This document shows, piece by piece, positions 61,455-64,000 of a stretch of DNA of 64,000 nt. The notes below the pieces were generated by a model, which did no database searches, had not been told where the DNA came from, and saw nothing but the letters and a program-made list of their open reading frames with translations. The translations under genes were made by a program, and so were the position numbers. The stretch is from Pseudohongiella nitratireducens (lineage in GTDB: Bacteria; Pseudomonadota; Gammaproteobacteria; Pseudomonadales; Pseudohongiellaceae), in the NCBI RefSeq assembly GCF_001642735.1, contig NZ_LWHM01000008.1, positions 1 through 64,000 of the forward strand, in the 5' to 3' direction. Numbering within the stretch: the stretch's first letter is position 1; each line of letters starts with the position of its first letter.

Positions 61455-61487
61455 GGTGTCATTTCGCCCCCTCCCGCAAACAACCCC
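61450..61487 (-). repeat. Right terminal inverted repeat of the copper transposon
   Basis: 38 bp ending CCCC, reverse-complementary to the left end except for three positions, followed directly by the target duplicate TTTTA. Confidence 0.95.
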
Positions 61488-61529
61488 TTTTATATCTTGA
61501 TCATACGTGTATCTCAGCGTCATAATATA

Positions 61530-61545
61530 CTGTACATATATACAG
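61530..61545. promoter_or_regulatory. LexA box upstream of umuD
   Basis: CTGTACATATATACAG fits the CTGT-N8-ACAG LexA consensus perfectly, with the preferred AT alternation. It lies 16 bp before the umuD ATG. Without the transposon it would sit about 90 bp upstream of divergent yedK, so it may have controlled both. Confidence 0.92.
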
Positions 61546-61561
61546 TTTTATAGACCATACT

Positions 61562-61969
61562 ATGATCAAATTCATTCCTATTGCCGCCCAAGCCGGGATT
61601 ACTGGCTTTGAGTCCCCAGCAGCTGAATACACGCAGCTGGACTTGTCATTGGATAAAATTCTCATTGACCACCCTTCAGCCACGTATCTTGGCTTTGTAG
61701 AAGGTGAATCAATGACAGGCGTGGGTATATTCCCCAATGACCTGTTGATCGTCTCAAGGGCTGAGACGGTCAATACAGGGGATGTGATAGTTGCGACTCT
61801 CAACGGTGTGTTTGTCTGTAAGATCGCGGACACCAAGAATAAGCAACTGATTTCATACTCAAAACGGCATAAAAAGTACCAGCTTACAGATGGTGATGAG
61901 TTTATTGTTGAGGGTGTAGTGACACGCTCTATCCGGCTTCACAGGCCGCTTAAAAAGGGTTTCACCTGA
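61562..61969 (+). CDS. umuD: UmuD, SOS mutagenesis protein
   Basis: LexA-like serine protease homologue that self-cleaves to UmuD' and then forms DNA polymerase V with UmuC. The catalytic dyad is Ser50 (VEGESMTG) and Lys87 (FVCKIAD), spaced 37 residues as in E. coli. The cleavage site is probably Ala11-Gly12 in AAQAGITGFE. At 135 residues it is complete. The stop overlaps the umuC ATG (TGATG). It is controlled by the LexA box just upstream. Confidence 0.95.
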   Translation: MIKFIPIAAQAGITGFESPAAEYTQLDLSLDKILIDHPSATYLGFVEGESMTGVGIFPNDLLIVSRAETVNTGDVIVATLNGVFVCKIADTKNKQLISYSKRHKKYQLTDGDEFIVEGVVTRSIRLHRPLKKGFT

Positions 61970-62655
61970 TGTACGCACTTTGCGACGTCAACTCTATGTA
62001 CGCCAGTTGTGAGAAGGTCTTTGATCCCAGCATACGGAATAAGCCAGTTGTAGTGCTGACCAACAACGATGGCTGCATCTGCGCTGCCTGTCATATCGCT
62101 AAACGTGCAGGTATAGATAAGAAGTTCGTCCCCTACTTCCAGGTCAAACCAGAGCTAGAAAAAGCAGGCGCTGTCATCAAAAGCTCGAATTACGAGCTGT
62201 ACGCAGACTTATCCCAGCGCATGATGGAGACCTGTACCCGGTTTGCTCCTTACAGTCATATCTACTCAATAGACGAGTGTTTTCTGTATTACGGCAAAGG
62301 GGCTTATCAGCCACCTGAGGGCTGGTTTGAACACGCCAGGTCAATCCGGCGTAGCGTGTGGAAAGAAGTGAGACTACCTATTGGTGTAGGCATGGGGCTA
62401 ACACCAACGCTTGCTAAGGCAGCAAACCATGCCGCTAAACGTCTCGATGGCTTTCGTGGTGTGGCAGTTATTGAAACAGAACAAGACCGAAAATCGATAC
62501 TCAGACAAATGGCAGTTTCAGATGTCTGGGGTATTGGCAGAAGAATCACAAAGCGACTTAACGACATTGGCATTCACACAGCACTAGACCTGGCAAACGC
62601 CAGAGCTGACAGTATGAGAGGTCCGGCCGGTAAAACTGTAAAATTCAGCCACTAG
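61969..62655 (+). pseudogene. umuC: umuC, truncated by a Tn3-family element
   Basis: Catalytic subunit of translesion polymerase V, normally about 420 residues. The palm and fingers are present with ALCDVNSMYASCEKVFDP and the catalytic SIDECF, then SDVWGIGRRITKRL. Around residue 218-222 (LANARADSMRG) similarity stops, and about seven foreign residues lead to a stop. The little-finger and beta-clamp-binding parts are gone, so the polymerase is surely inactive. The change coincides with the expected end of the adjacent transposon. Confidence 0.9.
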
Positions 62656-62689
62656 CCTCGTAAGCGATTGATCCAAAACCATTTTCCCG

Positions 62690-64000
62690 TTATTCGATCT
62701 CCAGCTCGAAAGCCATTGGTTTAAATTTCTTGGACAAATCAATTTCGAAGCTGCCCAGTCTACCAAGGTGCTCTGCGTGGTATGGCGAGAAGCTGGCCAT
62801 GTGCTCTCGGGTAATGCTGTGCCCTTCTGCCTTCAATTGGTTAAAGACCTCCGTCATTGCATTCACGTTGTAAAGAATCGCAACATTGGCAAGTAAGTGA
62901 TTGTATTTCACGATCTTGCTCTGCTCATGCCTGAGGTTTGCGCTGATCTTCCCACCGTTGGCAAAAAACAACCAGCGCGCAAATTCGTTGAACTCTTCAC
63001 TCTTACATGTGGCGGCCTGAATCGTCCTCCGCAGGTCAAGGTCGGTAACATAGTCCAGCAAAAACATGGTTCTGACGACCCTTCCCAGTTCCCGAAATGC
63101 AAAGTACAGCTTATTCTTGCGGTTTTTGGTGCCAAATCGCCTGAGAATGGTCGACGCGGTGATCTTGCCCGTTTTTACCGACATGGCGGTCCTCATCATA
63201 TCGGGGTAATGCGTCTGAATGAGCTCCCACCGAATGGGATCGCTGAATAGCGATTGGATATGCTGTAACACCAGTCCCCTGTCTGACTTGTAGAACGTTA
63301 GGTCTTTGATGTTGCGGATGCGAGGCATCAGTTTAATGCCCAGCAGGGAGGCCAACCCGAACACCGGCGTTGACTGCGCCTGAGTGTCGCCGTGCACGGT
63401 ATCCGGATTGAAGTCGGATTTGTCGTTCAAGAGACCATCGAGAATGTAGATGGCCTCGTAAACACCGCACGGAATGAACCGGCTGAACAATGCAATATAG
63501 GTATCGGAGACATGGTAGTAAGCGATACCCCCGTAACTGCCGTATCGCAGATGGTATTCAGACAGCAGATTGTCCTCGTACAGGTCCCAAAGCTTGCCAT
63601 CAGCAGAAACGCTGTTGCCTGAGCCCCAACACTCAATTAGGCCGTACTTCTTGTAAGCGTTGTTGACCTTGGCGATGGCCTTATCAAGGCGCTCTTCGGT
63701 CGTCCTTTTGAGACTGATCCAGGCGATCTGTTTGCGGGATATGCCTTTCACTGACCGGGCCGTTTCTGTCGGTCCGATGTTGGTTCCGTAGCAGAACAAC
63801 GTCAGTACAAAGCGTAGAAAAGGGTCGTCGATACGTGAATCAAAGCCGGATAGCGGTCCGAATTGGTGATTCAAATTAAGCCATTTCTCCACGGTGATGG
63901 CCAGATCAAGCAGGTTAATCTTCTCCAGGCGATCTTTAAGCAAGGCAGAAATGGCTTCAATTTCGGGCGGCGGATCATCGGTTTTGGCTTTACCAATAAC
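62690..64000 (-). CDS. Second Tn3-family transposase, C-terminal part (cut by window end)
   Basis: The frame is open to the last base of the window, so the N-terminal half of the protein lies outside. The Tn3 catalytic domain is present: VSADGKLWDL, a conserved GDTQAQSTPVFGLASLLG with PRIRNIKDL, and KSEEFNEFARWLFFANGGK with the final glutamate. It is quite different in sequence from the transposase of the copper element, so it is a separate transposon. Its outer end, beyond the stop codon, should lie near 62620-62640 where umuC breaks off; I could not fix the repeat without the other end. Confidence 0.92.
   Translation of the reverse strand, partial: VIGKAKTDDPPPEIEAISALLKDRLEKINLLDLAITVEKWLNLNHQFGPLSGFDSRIDDPFLRFVLTLFCYGTNIGPTETARSVKGISRKQIAWISLKRTTEERLDKAIAKVNNAYKKYGLIECWGSGNSVSADGKLWDLYEDNLLSEYHLRYGSYGGIAYYHVSDTYIALFSRFIPCGVYEAIYILDGLLNDKSDFNPDTVHGDTQAQSTPVFGLASLLGIKLMPRIRNIKDLTFYKSDRGLVLQHIQSLFSDPIRWELIQTHYPDMMRTAMSVKTGKITASTILRRFGTKNRKNKLYFAFRELGRVVRTMFLLDYVTDLDLRRTIQAATCKSEEFNEFARWLFFANGGKISANLRHEQSKIVKYNHLLANVAILYNVNAMTEVFNQLKAEGHSITREHMASFSPYHAEHLGRLGSFEIDLSKKFKPMAFELEIE

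Larger units (their letters stand above)
51851..61487. mobile_element. Complete Tn3-family transposon carrying a copper-resistance module
   Basis: A 9,637-bp element bounded by 38-bp inverted repeats beginning GGGGTCGTTTGCGGGAGAGG (left) and GGGGTTGTTTGCGGGAGGGG (right, opposite strand), with three mismatches. Both sides are flanked by the direct repeat TTTTA (51846-51850 and 61488-61492), the 5-bp target duplication expected of the Tn3 family. Inside are a DUF2231 protein, copB, copA, a small secreted protein, csoR (interrupted by an IS3-family element), tnpR, a res-like site and tnpA. The intact ends and target duplication suggest a simple transposition event with little later change at the ends. 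Confidence 0.95.

Overview
The window reads as a chromosome segment of a gammaproteobacterium. The conserved blocks have gammaproteobacterial order (gltA divergent from sdhCDAB-sucAB-lpd-sucCD; yceD-rpmF-plsX-fabD-fabG-acpP-fabF-pabC-mltG-tmk-holB) and there is a TonB2/TtpC-type energiser operon of the kind known from marine genera such as Vibrio and Shewanella. Genus cannot be fixed from the sequence alone. No rRNA, tRNA or CRISPR array was recognised.

Layout. (1) 1-790: 3' part of an IS3-family element, followed by a nested palindrome (794-875). (2) 1147-8871: defence island with type I restriction-modification hsdR-hsdM-hsdS, followed after 3 bp by the DNA ADP-ribosylating toxin darT and its macrodomain antitoxin darG. 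(3) 8960-22548: MOSC protein, citrate synthase, succinate dehydrogenase, 2-oxoglutarate dehydrogenase (E1, E2, E3) and succinyl-CoA synthetase, a contiguous half of the TCA cycle. (4) 22998-28141: six-gene DUF3450-ttpC-exbB-exbD-tonB-TPR operon. (5) 28256-33154: htpG, argS, rluC. (6) 33312-42732: fatty acid/cell envelope/replication operon, with no fabH between plsX and fabD. (7) 42767-47186: DUF411 lipoprotein, FAD oxidoreductase, glutathione reductase, diguanylate cyclase. (8) 47280-64000: mobile patchwork.

The patchwork is the most interesting part. It holds an unrecognised gene, an intact IS3-family element placed directly in front of mntP, a cytochrome b561 gene, a decayed second copy of the same IS that has rewritten the 3' end of an SOS-associated peptidase gene (yedK), and a complete Tn3-family transposon (51851-61487, 38-bp inverted repeats, 5-bp target duplication TTTTA). 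Beyond the transposon come umuD and a umuC cut off by a second Tn3-family element that runs off the window.

The complete transposon carries a copper module: multicopper oxidase copA, outer-membrane copB, a DUF2231 membrane protein, a small Cys/His-rich secreted protein, and a divergent csoR-type copper repressor gene. The repressor gene is split by a further IS3-family element. Removing that IS together with one copy of its target duplication restores an open frame with the copper-sensor pattern C-x24-H-x3-C. Two 17-bp palindromes in the divergent promoter region look like the repressor's operators, and one fills the -35/-10 spacer of a good promoter for the copper genes. The inference is that copper resistance is constitutively on in this strain. 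The transposon landed between yedK and umuDC, which probably once shared a divergent LexA-controlled promoter region; a perfect LexA box survives at 61530-61545.
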